Origin: AC-32 sp963715575
Lineage (GTDB): Bacteria; Actinomycetota; Thermoleophilia; Gaiellales; Gaiellaceae
DNA length: 64,000 nucleotides
Direction of reading: 5' to 3'
Assembly (NCBI GenBank): GCA_963715575.1
Contig: OY970250.1
Span: forward strand, 2,418,001-2,482,000
Shown here: positions 49,945 through 57,703 of the stretch, one piece after another
How positions within the stretch are numbered: the first letter of the stretch is position 1
Layout of the letters: each line of letters starts with the position of its first letter
Position numbers and translations under genes: made by a program
The notes under the pieces: model-generated
What the model saw: the letters and a program-made list of their open reading frames with translations, nothing else
Database searches by the model: none
Told to the model about the DNA's origin: nothing

Positions 49945-51615
49945 ATGGCGAGCACGGCCAGCCGCAGGAACCTCGGCCGGATCTCCGAGATCGCCCAGGT
50001 CGCCGTCAGGCACGGCTTCGGCTACTTCTTCGAGACCCACCGCCTGACCGACCTGCTGCCGGGCCGTCCGAGGCTCGACCCCGCCGCGGCCAGCCCCTCC
50101 GAGCGAGGCCGGCACCTGCGCGAGATGCTCGACGAGCTCGGCCCGACCTTCGTCAAGTTCGGCCAGCTCCTCTCGACCCGCCCCGACGTCGTCCCGCCCG
50201 ACATCGTCGTCGAGCTGCAGGCACTCCAGGACGACGTCCGCCCGGTCCCGTACGAGGACGTCGAGCGAGTGATCCGCGAAGACCTCGAGCTGAGCGTCGA
50301 GCAGCTCTTCACCGACTTCGACCCGACCCCGATCGCCGCCGCCTCGATCGGCCAGGTGCACCGCGCCACCCTCCCGACGGGCCGGCGCGTCGCCGTCAAG
50401 GTTCAGCGCCCGAACGCACCGAGGCAGATCGAGGCCGACCTGGCGCTGCTCTACCAGGCCGCCCGCCTGATCCGAGAGCGCGTGCGGGCGCTCGAGTTCA
50501 TCGACCCACGGCAGCTCGTCGACGAGTTCGCGCGCTCGATCCGCCAGGAGCTCGACTACCGGCTCGAAGCACGCAACGCCGAGGCCTTCCACCACCGCTT
50601 CGCGAACCACCCTCACGTACAGATCCCGCGCGTCTACTGGAGCTACACGCGCACGCGCGTCCTCGCGCTCGAGCTGATCGAGGGCATCCAGCTCGCCGAT
50701 CTTCCACTCGACGCGTGGGAGATGGAGGAGCGCCGCCGCCTCGCCTACCTGATGGCCGAGACGTGGATGGCGATGATCTTCCGGCACGGCTTCTTCCACG
50801 GCGACCCGCACCCGGCGAACATCTTCGTGATCGGCGACGCGGAGCACATCGGCCTCGTCGACTTCGGCCAGGTCGGGAAGCTGACCGACGAGGACATGTC
50901 GAAGCTGACGCGGCTCTTCATCGACGCCGCGAGCGAGCGCATCGACGCCCTGCCGCGCCGGCTGGCCGAGCTCGGCGTCCGCTACCCGAAGGAGCGCGAG
51001 GACGAGTTCGTCGCCGAGCTGCGCGAGCTGTACGCGCGCTACTACGGCGCCAGCCTCGCCGAGATCGACCCGCTGCAGGTGATCCGCGAGGCGTTCCAGC
51101 TGATCTACCGGCTCAACCTGCGCCTGCCGACCCGCTTCGTGCTGCTCGACAAGGCGATCGCGACGCTCGGCTCGGTCGGAGTCGAGCTCTACCCAGACTT
51201 CAACGTCTTCGAGGTGGCCAGGCCGTACGCGCGCGGCCTGATGCTGGAGCGCTACACGCCGCAGCGGGTGTTGAAGCGGGCGCGCTCGGAGGGAATCGAG
51301 CTGGCGCGGATCGCGCGCGACCTGCCGTACCAGGTGCACGACGTGCTGGAGGAGTTCCGAGACGGTCAGATCGAGGTCGGCTTCGTCCACAAGGGCCTGG
51401 ACGAGTTCATGCGCAAGCTCGACGTCGCGTTCAACCGCCTCGTGATCGCGCTGGTCACCGTTGGCGGCCTGATCGGCTCGAGCCTGATCGGGATCTTCTC
51501 GACGAAGGGCCCGCAGATCGCCGGCGTGAACTTCCTCTCGTTCGTGGGCTTCGTGCTCTCCGCGATCCTCGGGCTGTGGCTGCTCTGGGGCGTGCTGCGT
51601 TCCGGGCGGTTGTAG
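49945..51615 (+). CDS. UbiB/ABC1-family atypical kinase
   Basis: 556 residues. Family hallmarks: LGPTFVKFGQLLSTRPDV (KxGQ motif), AAASIGQVHRA (Ala-rich loop replacing the glycine-rich loop), VAVKVQRP (Lys), HGFFHGDPHPANIF (catalytic Asp) and VDFGQVGKL (metal Asp). Two C-terminal membrane helices (VIALVTVGGLIGSSLIGIF, LSFVGFVLSAILGLWLLWG). UbiB proteins support isoprenoid quinone synthesis or lipid-linked isoprenoid handling through ATPase activity. Confidence 0.92.
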   Translation: MASTASRRNLGRISEIAQVAVRHGFGYFFETHRLTDLLPGRPRLDPAAASPSERGRHLREMLDELGPTFVKFGQLLSTRPDVVPPDIVVELQALQDDVRPVPYEDVERVIREDLELSVEQLFTDFDPTPIAAASIGQVHRATLPTGRRVAVKVQRPNAPRQIEADLALLYQAARLIRERVRALEFIDPRQLVDEFARSIRQELDYRLEARNAEAFHHRFANHPHVQIPRVYWSYTRTRVLALELIEGIQLADLPLDAWEMEERRRLAYLMAETWMAMIFRHGFFHGDPHPANIFVIGDAEHIGLVDFGQVGKLTDEDMSKLTRLFIDAASERIDALPRRLAELGVRYPKEREDEFVAELRELYARYYGASLAEIDPLQVIREAFQLIYRLNLRLPTRFVLLDKAIATLGSVGVELYPDFNVFEVARPYARGLMLERYTPQRVLKRARSEGIELARIARDLPYQVHDVLEEFRDGQIEVGFVHKGLDEFMRKLDVAFNRLVIALVTVGGLIGSSLIGIFSTKGPQIAGVNFLSFVGFVLSAILGLWLLWGVLRSGRL

Positions 51616-51671
51616 AAAGCTCGTCGCACTTCCGCGCGAAAGGACATCTGGCGCCGGTACGGAGCCGCGGA

Positions 51672-51677
51672 TAGCTT
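51672..51677 (+). promoter_or_regulatory. -10 hexamer, leaderless promoter
   Basis: TAGCTT, six bases before the ATG at 51684. Confidence 0.5.
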
Positions 51678-51683
51678 CGGCAC

Positions 51684-52403
51684 ATGTCGCAGGCGCTGCT
51701 CCTCGCGGAGGCCGAGCCGGGAACACGGGAGTTCCTCGCGCGGCACCTCGCGAGCGACGGCTTCGCGGTGCTCGGTGCGGACGCCGGGCGCGAAGCTCTC
51801 GAGCTGGTCGAGCGCGAGCGGCCGGACCTCGTGCTCGTCGGCGGTCTCCCGGACGCGCCGGCGCTCGAGGTCTGCCGCGTCCTGCGCGAGGGCGAGCCGG
51901 GCCGGTCCTGGGACCGCGACGTGCCCGTGATCGTGCTCGGCGAGGCGCGGGCGGATGCAGTCGACCGCGTGCACGCCTTCGAGCGCGGCTGCGACGACTT
52001 CGTTCCGCGGCCGTTCCACTACGAGGAGCTCGTGGCCAGGATCCACGCCGTCCTGCGTCGCACGCAGCCGGGGATCCGCGAGCGGCTCGCCGCCGGCCCG
52101 CTCGCGATCGACCGCGCCACGCGGCGCGTGACCGTGCACGGCCTGACGGTTGCGCTCTCGGCGAAGGAGTACGAGCTGCTGGTCAGGCTCGCCGCGCAGC
52201 CGACGCGCGTGTTCACCAAGGAGGAGCTGCTGCGCGACGTCTGGGGATTCAGGTCGCTCGGCCGGACGCGCACGCTCGACTCGCACGCGTCGCGCCTGCG
52301 CCGCAAGCTCGCGCGGGCCGGCGCGGCGGACTGCGTGCTCAACGTCTGGGGCGTCGGCTACCGACTGATCGCCGACTACGAGGAGGTTCTCAGCACCGCG
52401 TAG
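51684..52403 (+). CDS. Atypical OmpR-family response regulator lacking the phosphoacceptor Asp
   Basis: 239 residues. The N-terminal receiver fold is recognisable, but three key positions are changed. The phosphoacceptor Asp of LLDLMLP is Gly-53 (DLVLVGGLPDAP), the Lys of TKPF is Arg-109 (VPRPF), and the acidic pair is reduced (LAEAEPG). The C-terminal winged helix is intact (ALSAKEYELLVRLAAQP, VFTKEELLRDVWGF, NVWGVGYRLI). No kinase gene is adjacent. It is probably phosphorylation-independent, like other atypical OmpR-type regulators (e.g. GlnR). Targets are unknown. Confidence 0.85.
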   Translation: MSQALLLAEAEPGTREFLARHLASDGFAVLGADAGREALELVERERPDLVLVGGLPDAPALEVCRVLREGEPGRSWDRDVPVIVLGEARADAVDRVHAFERGCDDFVPRPFHYEELVARIHAVLRRTQPGIRERLAAGPLAIDRATRRVTVHGLTVALSAKEYELLVRLAAQPTRVFTKEELLRDVWGFRSLGRTRTLDSHASRLRRKLARAGAADCVLNVWGVGYRLIADYEEVLSTA

Positions 52404-52413
52404 GACGAACAGT

Positions 52414-52419
52414 TAGCCT
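52414..52419 (+). promoter_or_regulatory. -10 hexamer, leaderless promoter
   Basis: TAGCCT, six bases before the ATG at 52426. Confidence 0.5.
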
Positions 52420-52425
52420 CGCGGC

Positions 52426-52641
52426 ATGGAGGACGCCGTCCGCGTCACGAAGGTGCCCGGCGAGCCCGAGGCGGAGGTTCTGTGCGGGCTGCTGCGGGCG
52501 AACGGGATCAAGTGCGCCTACCGGCCGACCGACGAAGACGACTCGGCGTTCGAGGGCTTCGGCGGGGAGGGCGGCGAGCGCGAGATCCTCGTCGCGCCGG
52601 CCGACCTCGAGACAGCTAAGGCTCTGCTCGAGGAGGAGTGA
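52426..52641 (+). CDS. DUF2007 putative signal-transducing protein
   Basis: 71 residues of a single alpha/beta DUF2007 fold: VRVTKVPGEPEAEVLCGLLRANGIKCAYR (cited as EAEVLCGLLRANGIKC) and ILVAPADLETAKALLEEE. DUF2007 proteins are small GlnB-like domains proposed to bind ligands. Preceded by a leaderless -10. Its tail overlaps the convergent membrane-protein gene by 26 bp. Confidence 0.78.
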   Translation: MEDAVRVTKVPGEPEAEVLCGLLRANGIKCAYRPTDEDDSAFEGFGGEGGEREILVAPADLETAKALLEEE

Positions 52642-53097
52642 TCGACCCTCGACGGGCGGCCGCCGACTCGAACACCCGAATCGTCGAGGCGAGGCAGTAG
52701 CCGACGAGGAACGCGAACGCCACCGTCGCGACGCCGACCGTCCCTCCGAGTGCAAGCCCGATCACCAGCACCGTGATCTCGATCGTGGCCCGGATGGACG
52801 CGATCGGGTGGCCGAAGCGATCACGATCACGTTCGCCACGGTGCCGATCCCGGGTTTTTGACGCAACGGGATCCAACCGATGAGCACGACGATGCTGGTC
52901 ACGATCGTCGCGCTGCCGATGTCGAGCGGGCTGTGCACCGCGACGCCCTGGGCCAGGACCGTCCACGGCGTGTTTCCAAGCCCGGCGTTGATCAGCCCGG
53001 CTTCGCCGACGCCGAACAGCCAGAGCCCGAGCCCGAGCACCGCGAGTGTGAGCAGGCGGGGCCGGGACCAAGCCGAACGCTGCGCGCTCCACGGCAT
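52616..53097 (-). pseudogene. YczE/YitT-like membrane protein gene, frameshifted
   Basis: The first minus-strand frame (ATG 53097; an upstream GTG at 53160 is possible) gives LLTLAVLGLGLWLFGVGEAGLI, LGNTPWTVLAQGVAVHSPLDIG and VLIGWIPLRQKPGIGTVANVIVI, then turns to nonsense near 52820. The other frame resumes with ITVLVIGLALGGTVGVATVAFAFLVGYCLAS and a basic tail to the stop at 52616. Joined, this is a five-helix YczE-family membrane protein (often encoded beside transcription regulators). A few bases appear lost near 52800-52830. Error or decay cannot be told apart. Confidence 0.6.
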
Positions 53098-53217
53098 CGC
53101 CGGCAGGGACCTTGCCGGGTTCAGGACGAGCTTCAGCTCGCGCGAAAGCGATCCCCTCACGGCTTCACTCTCGCAGTTGCGCCGAGCCGTCCGTTCCCGC
53201 GCCTAGCCTGAGCGCGG

Positions 53218-53700
53218 GTGGCAGCGCGCCCCGACCACATGGAGCATCACGGCACGTTCGGCCCCGACGCCTTCGGGCGCGGTGCCGAGCACGCGGCGCG
53301 CTTCTTCGGGACGCCGCAGTACATCATCGGCCAGTCGATCGTGGTCGTCATCTGGATCGCGCTCAACTCGATCGCGGTCGTCCAGCACTGGGACCCCTAC
53401 CCGTTCATCCTGCTCAACCTCGCCTTCTCGACCCAGGCCGCCTACGCCGCGCCGTTGATCCTGCTCGCGCAGACCCGTCAGGCCGAGCGCGACAAGCTGA
53501 CAACCGACCGCGCCGAGAAGCGCCACGATGACGCCGAGCGGCAGGCCGAGGAGCGCGTTGCCGCGCTCCGGGCCGAGACCGAGAAGCTCACCCAGCTACT
53601 TGATGCCAACACCGACCTGACTCGGCAGGACAAGGAGCTGACCGAACAGGTCGCGGGGCTGACCCGCGAAATTCACACCCGGCTGCTCGGCGGCGAATGA
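53218..53700 (+). CDS. DUF1003 membrane protein
   Basis: 160 residues, GTG start eight bases after TAGCCT (53204). The DUF1003 core is clear: FFGTPQYIIGQSIVVVIWIALNS then WDPYPFILLNLAFSTQAAYAAPLILLAQTRQAERDK (cited as PYPFILLNLAFSTQAAYAAP). Two membrane helices, then a cytoplasmic coiled coil of ~70 residues. Function unknown; family members often sit near transport or cyclophilin-like genes. Overlaps the convergent secreted-protein gene by 105 bp. Confidence 0.82.
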   Translation: MAARPDHMEHHGTFGPDAFGRGAEHAARFFGTPQYIIGQSIVVVIWIALNSIAVVQHWDPYPFILLNLAFSTQAAYAAPLILLAQTRQAERDKLTTDRAEKRHDDAERQAEERVAALRAETEKLTQLLDANTDLTRQDKELTEQVAGLTREIHTRLLGGE

Positions 53701-54114
53701 CCGCGCGCTGAAGATGTCCAGCAGCGCCCGCAGGATGTTCGTGCTCGGCGGGCTCTGGTTGTGGGCCCGCACGACCTCGAAGGCCGAGCAGGCCTTGTAG
53801 TCGTTGACCGGGCTCTGCGCACCAAAGTACGTCGGCTGCGCCAGCGCCGTGAAGTACGCGTCGAGCCCGGTGAACGAATCCTGGAAGGTGTCGGCCGTGA
53901 CCGCCGTCGAGCAGACGGCGTACTCGAGCGTCAGGCCGATCACGCTCTCGGCCAGCGCCTCCTTCTTCTTCAGCGTCGTGACCTGCTTCTGCAGCGACTT
54001 GACCTGCGCCGCGAGCGACTTCAGCGTCGGCCCCTTGGTCGAGCCGGCGTCGGCCGGCGACGCGACGAGCAGCACCGCGATCGCCGTGGCCGCGATTGCC
54101 AGTACCTGCCTCAT
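53596..54114 (-). CDS. Secreted protein with short coiled coil
   Basis: 172 residues. Signal peptide (~1-23, cleavage after ADA) preceded by a strong Shine-Dalgarno (GGGGAGG, five bases before the ATG). The start of the mature part is a coiled coil (LKSLAAQVKSLQKQVTTLKKKEALAESV). Two Cys (AVCSTA and KACSAF) could form a disulfide. The last ~35 residues lie antisense to the DUF1003 gene and may be unconserved. Family not recognised. Confidence 0.65.
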   Translation of the reverse strand: MRQVLAIAATAIAVLLVASPADAGSTKGPTLKSLAAQVKSLQKQVTTLKKKEALAESVIGLTLEYAVCSTAVTADTFQDSFTGLDAYFTALAQPTYFGAQSPVNDYKACSAFEVVRAHNQSPPSTNILRALLDIFSARSFAAEQPGVNFAGQPRDLFGQLLVLPSQVGVGIK

Positions 54115-54164
54115 GAGTGCCTCCCCGTTGAGCCTCGAGTGGTTCGGCGCAATATGCCACGCGG

Positions 54165-54731
54165 CTATCCGGGAAGCAGGGCGCCCTCGAGCTCGAGCAG
54201 GATGCGCTTGCGGTCGAGACCGCCGGCGTAGCCGACCAGCGAGCCGGTCGCGCCGACGACCCGGTGACAGGGGAGCACGATCGGGACCGGGTTGCGGTTC
54301 ATGATCGTGCCGACGGCACGGGCGGCGCGCGGCCGGCCGGCGCGTTCGGCGAGCGTGCCGTAGGTCGTCAGCTCGCCGTACGGAACGCGCGCGAGCTGCT
54401 CGAGCACAGCGCGGCCGAACTCTCGCGCGGGACCGAGATCGACCTCGAGCGCGAACTCCTGCCGCCGGCCCGCGAAGTACTCGTCGAGCTGGCGGCGCAC
54501 CTCGTCGGTCGGGCGCGGCGAGCGCAGCACGCGCGTGCCGAAGAGCTTGGCCAGGCGCTCGGCCTCGGCGTCAGGGTCGGCGTCGTAGTGGATCTCGCAG
54601 ACGCCGCGCTCGGTGACGGCGACGAGCAGCTCGCCGACGGGCGTGTCGTGCAGCTCGTAGGCGACGTCGAGCAGGCCCTCCGCGGCGGCGGCGTCGCGTA
54701 AGCGCCGGTCGAGCTCGGGGGAGACGGTCAT
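54165..54731 (-). CDS. Methylated-DNA-protein-cysteine methyltransferase
   Basis: 188 residues. Active-site motif PCHRVVG with the acceptor Cys in IVLPCHRV, helix-turn-helix RPRAARAVGTIMNRNP with the Arg finger, YGELTTYGTLAER and the terminal LVGYAGGLDRKRILLELE. It repairs O6-alkylguanine by suicidal alkyl transfer. The ATG overlaps the stop of a sigma-factor gene (ATGA), an unusual pairing. The N-terminal ~20 residues (PELDRRLRDAAAAEGLLDV) extend beyond the usual domain. Confidence 0.92.
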   Translation of the reverse strand: MTVSPELDRRLRDAAAAEGLLDVAYELHDTPVGELLVAVTERGVCEIHYDADPDAEAERLAKLFGTRVLRSPRPTDEVRRQLDEYFAGRRQEFALEVDLGPAREFGRAVLEQLARVPYGELTTYGTLAERAGRPRAARAVGTIMNRNPVPIVLPCHRVVGATGSLVGYAGGLDRKRILLELEGALLPG

Positions 54732-55195
54732 GAGAGCTCCTTTCTGCGCAGGCGGCGGACACCGGACGAGGCGGCCTGCCTCGCCGCTTCGGCCGACGAG
54801 CCGAGCGCCGCGCCGATGTCCTCGTAGCTGAGGTCATAGCCGTAGCGAAGGAAGACGGCGGCGCGCTCCTTGTCAGGCAGGTCGGCGGTCAGCCGGCGCA
54901 CCTCCTCGTAGGGGAGTGGTTCGTCCACCGACTCGAGATCGGGCACCTCGGCCGAGCTCACCCGCCTCCGGCGGAGGACGTCGAGCGCGACGTTGCGCGC
55001 GATCTGCAGCACCCACGCGCGCAGGTAGCGCCCGTGCTCGAGCGTCGGGTAGGCCCGCAGTGCCCGCAGGAACGTCTCCTGGAACGCGTCGTCGGCGGCG
55101 TCGCGGCCGAGCATGCTCCGCAGCTGCGCGAGCACACGGCCCTGCTGCTCCTCGTAGAACCGCTCGAACGGGGGGACCGACATCACTTCCATCAT
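54728..55195 (-). CDS. ECF-type RNA polymerase sigma factor
   Basis: 155 residues. Region 2: FERFYEEQQGRVLAQLRSML, RDAADDAFQETFLRALRAYP (cited as DDAFQETFLRALRAYP) and WVLQIARNVALDVLRRRR. Region 4: PDKERAAVFLRYGYDLSYEDIGAALGSS. No anti-sigma domain follows; instead a DNA alkyltransferase gene overlaps its stop. Three ATG codons lie close together at the 5' end; the first is given. It is divergent from the DUF1345 gene. Confidence 0.88.
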   Translation of the reverse strand: MMEVMSVPPFERFYEEQQGRVLAQLRSMLGRDAADDAFQETFLRALRAYPTLEHGRYLRAWVLQIARNVALDVLRRRRVSSAEVPDLESVDEPLPYEEVRRLTADLPDKERAAVFLRYGYDLSYEDIGAALGSSAEAARQAASSGVRRLRRKELS

Positions 55196-55253
55196 GGCTA
55201 TCAACGCGGGGGCCCGCTCCCGTGTGAGCCGGCGAGTGAGATCCTTGCGCGCG

Positions 55254-55892
55254 ATGAACCGGAGAGAGCGCCTCCGCTGGCGGAACATCGCGGCGCTGGC
55301 GGCCGGCAGTGCCACGTTCGCTGCCGTCGCCGCGGGCGGCCAGAGCTGGCCGGTCGCCGTCACGGCCGGTTGGGCTGCCGCCGCGGCCGTGATCGTGCTC
55401 GCGGTCTGGCCGCGGATCTGGCACATGACTCCCGAGCAGACGAAGGCGAATGCTCGCGATGAGGACTTCTCGCGCTGGAGCGCGGACTTCGTCGTTCTAG
55501 GCGCCGCCGCCGGCAGCCTGGTTGCCATCTTCTTCCTCGTCCACGAAGCGGGCCGACACCACGGCGCGGGAAAGGTGGTGCTGGTCGCCCTCGCCGTGGG
55601 CGGGATCTTCCTTTCGTGGCTCGTCGTCCAGACCGCCTACACGCTTCGCTACGGCGACGTCTACTACCGCGGCGAGGTCGGCGGGATCGAGTTCAACACC
55701 ACCGACCCGGCCGACTACCACGACTTCCTCTACCTCGCGTTCACGATCGGGATGACCTTCCAGGTGTCCGACACGAACCTGCAGACGAACCAGCTGCGGC
55801 GAACCGCCATCCGCCACGCCGCGCTCTCGTTCCTCTTCGTGGCCGTTTTGCTCGCCGTCACGATCAACGTCGTCGCCTCGCTCCTCAAGTAG
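55254..55892 (+). CDS. DUF1345 membrane protein
   Basis: 212 residues from the ATG at 55254; an in-frame ATG at 55194 would add 20 basic residues and overlap the divergent sigma start codon (CATG). Five membrane helices. The DUF1345 core is YTLRYGDVYYRGEVGGIEFN then DPADYHDFLYLAFTIGMTFQVSDT, which also matches the family's aromatic-acid pattern. Function unknown. It precedes the dcw promoter region. Confidence 0.78.
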   Translation: MNRRERLRWRNIAALAAGSATFAAVAAGGQSWPVAVTAGWAAAAAVIVLAVWPRIWHMTPEQTKANARDEDFSRWSADFVVLGAAAGSLVAIFFLVHEAGRHHGAGKVVLVALAVGGIFLSWLVVQTAYTLRYGDVYYRGEVGGIEFNTTDPADYHDFLYLAFTIGMTFQVSDTNLQTNQLRRTAIRHAALSFLFVAVLLAVTINVVASLLK

Positions 55893-55917
55893 CTCGCACC
55901 CGAGTGGGTCAGCGGGG

Positions 55918-55946
55918 TTGCGCTGTGGGAGATTGTGGTTTACAGT
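55918..55946 (+). promoter_or_regulatory. mra (dcw) promoter
   Basis: -35 TTGCGC (55918-55923), 17-bp spacer, -10 TACAGT (55941-55946). This is the best-formed two-element promoter in the window. Transcription would start ~9 bases before the mraZ ATG at 55962, within the repeat array. Confidence 0.65.
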
Positions 55947-55960
55947 GGGGCGCAGTGGAA
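55926..55960 (+). promoter_or_regulatory. MraZ operator, four 10-bp-spaced repeats
   Basis: TGGGA (55926), TGGTT (55936), TGGGG (55946) and TGGAA (55956), each preceded by G, begin exactly 10 bp apart. MraZ of E. coli and other bacteria binds direct TGGG-type repeats with this 10-bp period in its own promoter. The repeats overlap the -10 and the start site, so binding should repress. Confidence 0.75.
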
Positions 55961-55961
55961 C

Positions 55962-56396
55962 ATGCTGCTAGGCGAGTTTGAGCACACGATCGATGACAAG
56001 AACCGCCTCACGCTACCGGCCAAGTTTCGCCAAGCGCTTTCCGGCGGTCTTGTCATCACGCGCGGTATGGACGGGTGTCTCTACTGCTATTCCCAGGCGT
56101 CCTGGGAGCGGCTGGTCGAGGAACGGCTCGCTGGGCTCGACCCACTCAGCCGTGAGGGGCGCCTGATGCATCGCTACTTCTTCGCCGGGGCCGCCGAGGC
56201 CGAGCCCGACAAGCAGGGCCGCGTGATGCTGCCGGCGTCGCTCGCCAAGAACGCAGGGATCGGCCGCGAGGTCGTGGTCGCCGGGGTGAACGACCACCTG
56301 GAGATCTGGGACCGCGCGAGCTGGTACGACCACGTCAAGGTCTTCGAAGGGAGTGCGGAGGATGTTGCCGAACGTCTTGCGTCCCAACGCGACTGA
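55962..56396 (+). CDS. mraZ: Transcriptional regulator MraZ
   Basis: 144 residues, the usual size. Two SpoVT/AbrB-like repeats with the DXXXR motifs: DDKNRLTLP and DKQGRVMLP. It begins MLLGEFEHTI, so the ATG at 55962 is chosen over the GTG at 55935. MraZ is the autoregulator of the division and cell wall cluster; four matching repeats precede it. The 3' end overlaps rsmH by 35 bp. Confidence 0.93.
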   Translation: MLLGEFEHTIDDKNRLTLPAKFRQALSGGLVITRGMDGCLYCYSQASWERLVEERLAGLDPLSREGRLMHRYFFAGAAEAEPDKQGRVMLPASLAKNAGIGREVVVAGVNDHLEIWDRASWYDHVKVFEGSAEDVAERLASQRD

Positions 56397-57330
56397 CCAC
56401 GTCCCAGTCCTCGCCGACCAGGTGCGCGAGGCGCTCGCCGTGCAGCCGGGCGAGACCGTCGTCGATGCCACCTTCGGCGCGGGCGGCCACTCCGAGCTGC
56501 TCGCCGCCGATCTGCGCGGCAGCGGCAAGCTGATCGCGATCGACCGCGACCCGTCCGTGCGCGCGTACTTCGACTCGGTGCGGAAGCGCACCGGCGCGCA
56601 GGGCCGCTTCCACCGCGGCGAGTTCTCCGACGTGCTCGCCCAGCTGGCCGCCAACGGCGTGCGCGCGGACGCGATCCTGTTCGACCTCGGCGTCTCCTCG
56701 ATGCAGGTCGACCGCCCGGAGCGCGGCTTCTCGTACGCGACGGATGCGCCACTCGACATGCGCATGGACCCGGCCTCCGAGGTTTCCGCGCGCGAGCTCG
56801 TGAACGAGGCGGGCGAGCGCGAGCTGACGCAGATCTTCCGGGACTACGGCGAGGAGCGCTACGCGCGGCCGATCGCGCGGGCGATCGTGCGCCGCCGGCG
56901 CGAGCAGCCGTTCGAGCGCACCGGCGAGCTGGTCGAGACGATCAAGTCGGCGATCCCGGCTCCGGCGCGATTCGGCGAGGGGCATCCGGCCAAGCGCGTC
57001 TTCCAGGCACTGCGAATCGCGGTCAACGACGAGCTCGGCTCGCTCGAGCTCGCGCTGCCGGAGGCGCTCGAGATGCTGCGGCCCGGCGGCCGGCTCGCCG
57101 TGATCAGCTTCCACTCGCTCGAAGACCGGATCGTCAAGCGCTTCCTGCGCTCGCGGGAGAAGGGCTGCACGTGCCCGCCGGACTTCCCGGTCTGCGTCTG
57201 CGGCCACGAGCCCGAGCTGCGCGCGCTCTCGCGCCGGCCGATCAAGCCTTCGCCCGCCGAGCTCGCTGCGAATCCACGCGCTTCGTCGGCCCGGCTGCGC
57301 GCGGCGGTCAAGAGCGGGGACGAGGAGTAG
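56362..57330 (+). CDS. rsmH: 16S rRNA (cytosine1402-N4)-methyltransferase
   Basis: 322 residues from the ATG at 56362, chosen because AAGGGAG lies eight bases upstream. A GTG at 56353 is the alternative. Motifs: DATFGAGGHSELL (SAM binding), FDLGVSSMQVDRPERGFSY, SFHSLEDRIVKRFL and the Cys-rich CTCPPDFPVCVCGHEPE. Methylates N4 of C1402 in the ribosomal decoding centre. Second gene of the dcw cluster. Confidence 0.93.
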   Translation: MLPNVLRPNATDHVPVLADQVREALAVQPGETVVDATFGAGGHSELLAADLRGSGKLIAIDRDPSVRAYFDSVRKRTGAQGRFHRGEFSDVLAQLAANGVRADAILFDLGVSSMQVDRPERGFSYATDAPLDMRMDPASEVSARELVNEAGERELTQIFRDYGEERYARPIARAIVRRRREQPFERTGELVETIKSAIPAPARFGEGHPAKRVFQALRIAVNDELGSLELALPEALEMLRPGGRLAVISFHSLEDRIVKRFLRSREKGCTCPPDFPVCVCGHEPELRALSRRPIKPSPAELAANPRASSARLRAAVKSGDEE

Positions 57331-57334
57331 CGCC

Positions 57335-57703
57335 GTGGCCTCCTGGAGCGACGCCGCACCCGCGCTTCCCTCCCCGCGACCGCGCTCGCGCCCGAAGCCG
57401 AAGCCCGCGCCCAAGCGCAAGCCGCAGGCGCGCCGCGGCGTCGCCGGCGGTGTCGTCTGGATCGCGGTCGTCGCGGTCCTGCTCGCCGGCGTCGTGGCGA
57501 TGAACGTCGCCGTCCTGCGGCTGAACGTCCAGCTCGACAAGCTCGACACCCAGCGCGCGCACCTCCGCGCCGAGAAGCAGGCGCTCGCCTCGCAGCTGTC
57601 GATGGCTGCGGCCTCGCCGCGCATCCAGCTGCAGGCGCAGAAGCGCGGGCTCGTGCCGGCGAACCCCGCCGAGACGGCGTTCGTGCGGCTGGGGCCGCGG
57701 TGA
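57335..57703 (+). CDS. FtsL-like division protein
   Basis: 122 residues from a GTG at 57335. A basic, proline/lysine-rich cytoplasmic N-terminus (~40 residues), one membrane helix (GGVVWIAVVAVLLAGVVAMNVAV), then a periplasmic coiled coil (LNVQLDKLDTQRAHLRAEKQALASQLS). The topology and position between rsmH and ftsI identify it as the FtsL-type protein of the FtsQLB division complex. Sequence identity is low, as usual for FtsL. Overlaps ftsI by four bases. Confidence 0.82.
   Translation: MASWSDAAPALPSPRPRSRPKPKPAPKRKPQARRGVAGGVVWIAVVAVLLAGVVAMNVAVLRLNVQLDKLDTQRAHLRAEKQALASQLSMAAASPRIQLQAQKRGLVPANPAETAFVRLGPR

Noticed and set aside
55193..55196. Divergent start codons sharing CATG (sigma factor and DUF1345)
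   Set aside because: Attractive, but the DUF1345 start is more likely the ATG at 55254, since the extra 20 residues are basic and do not resemble the family.
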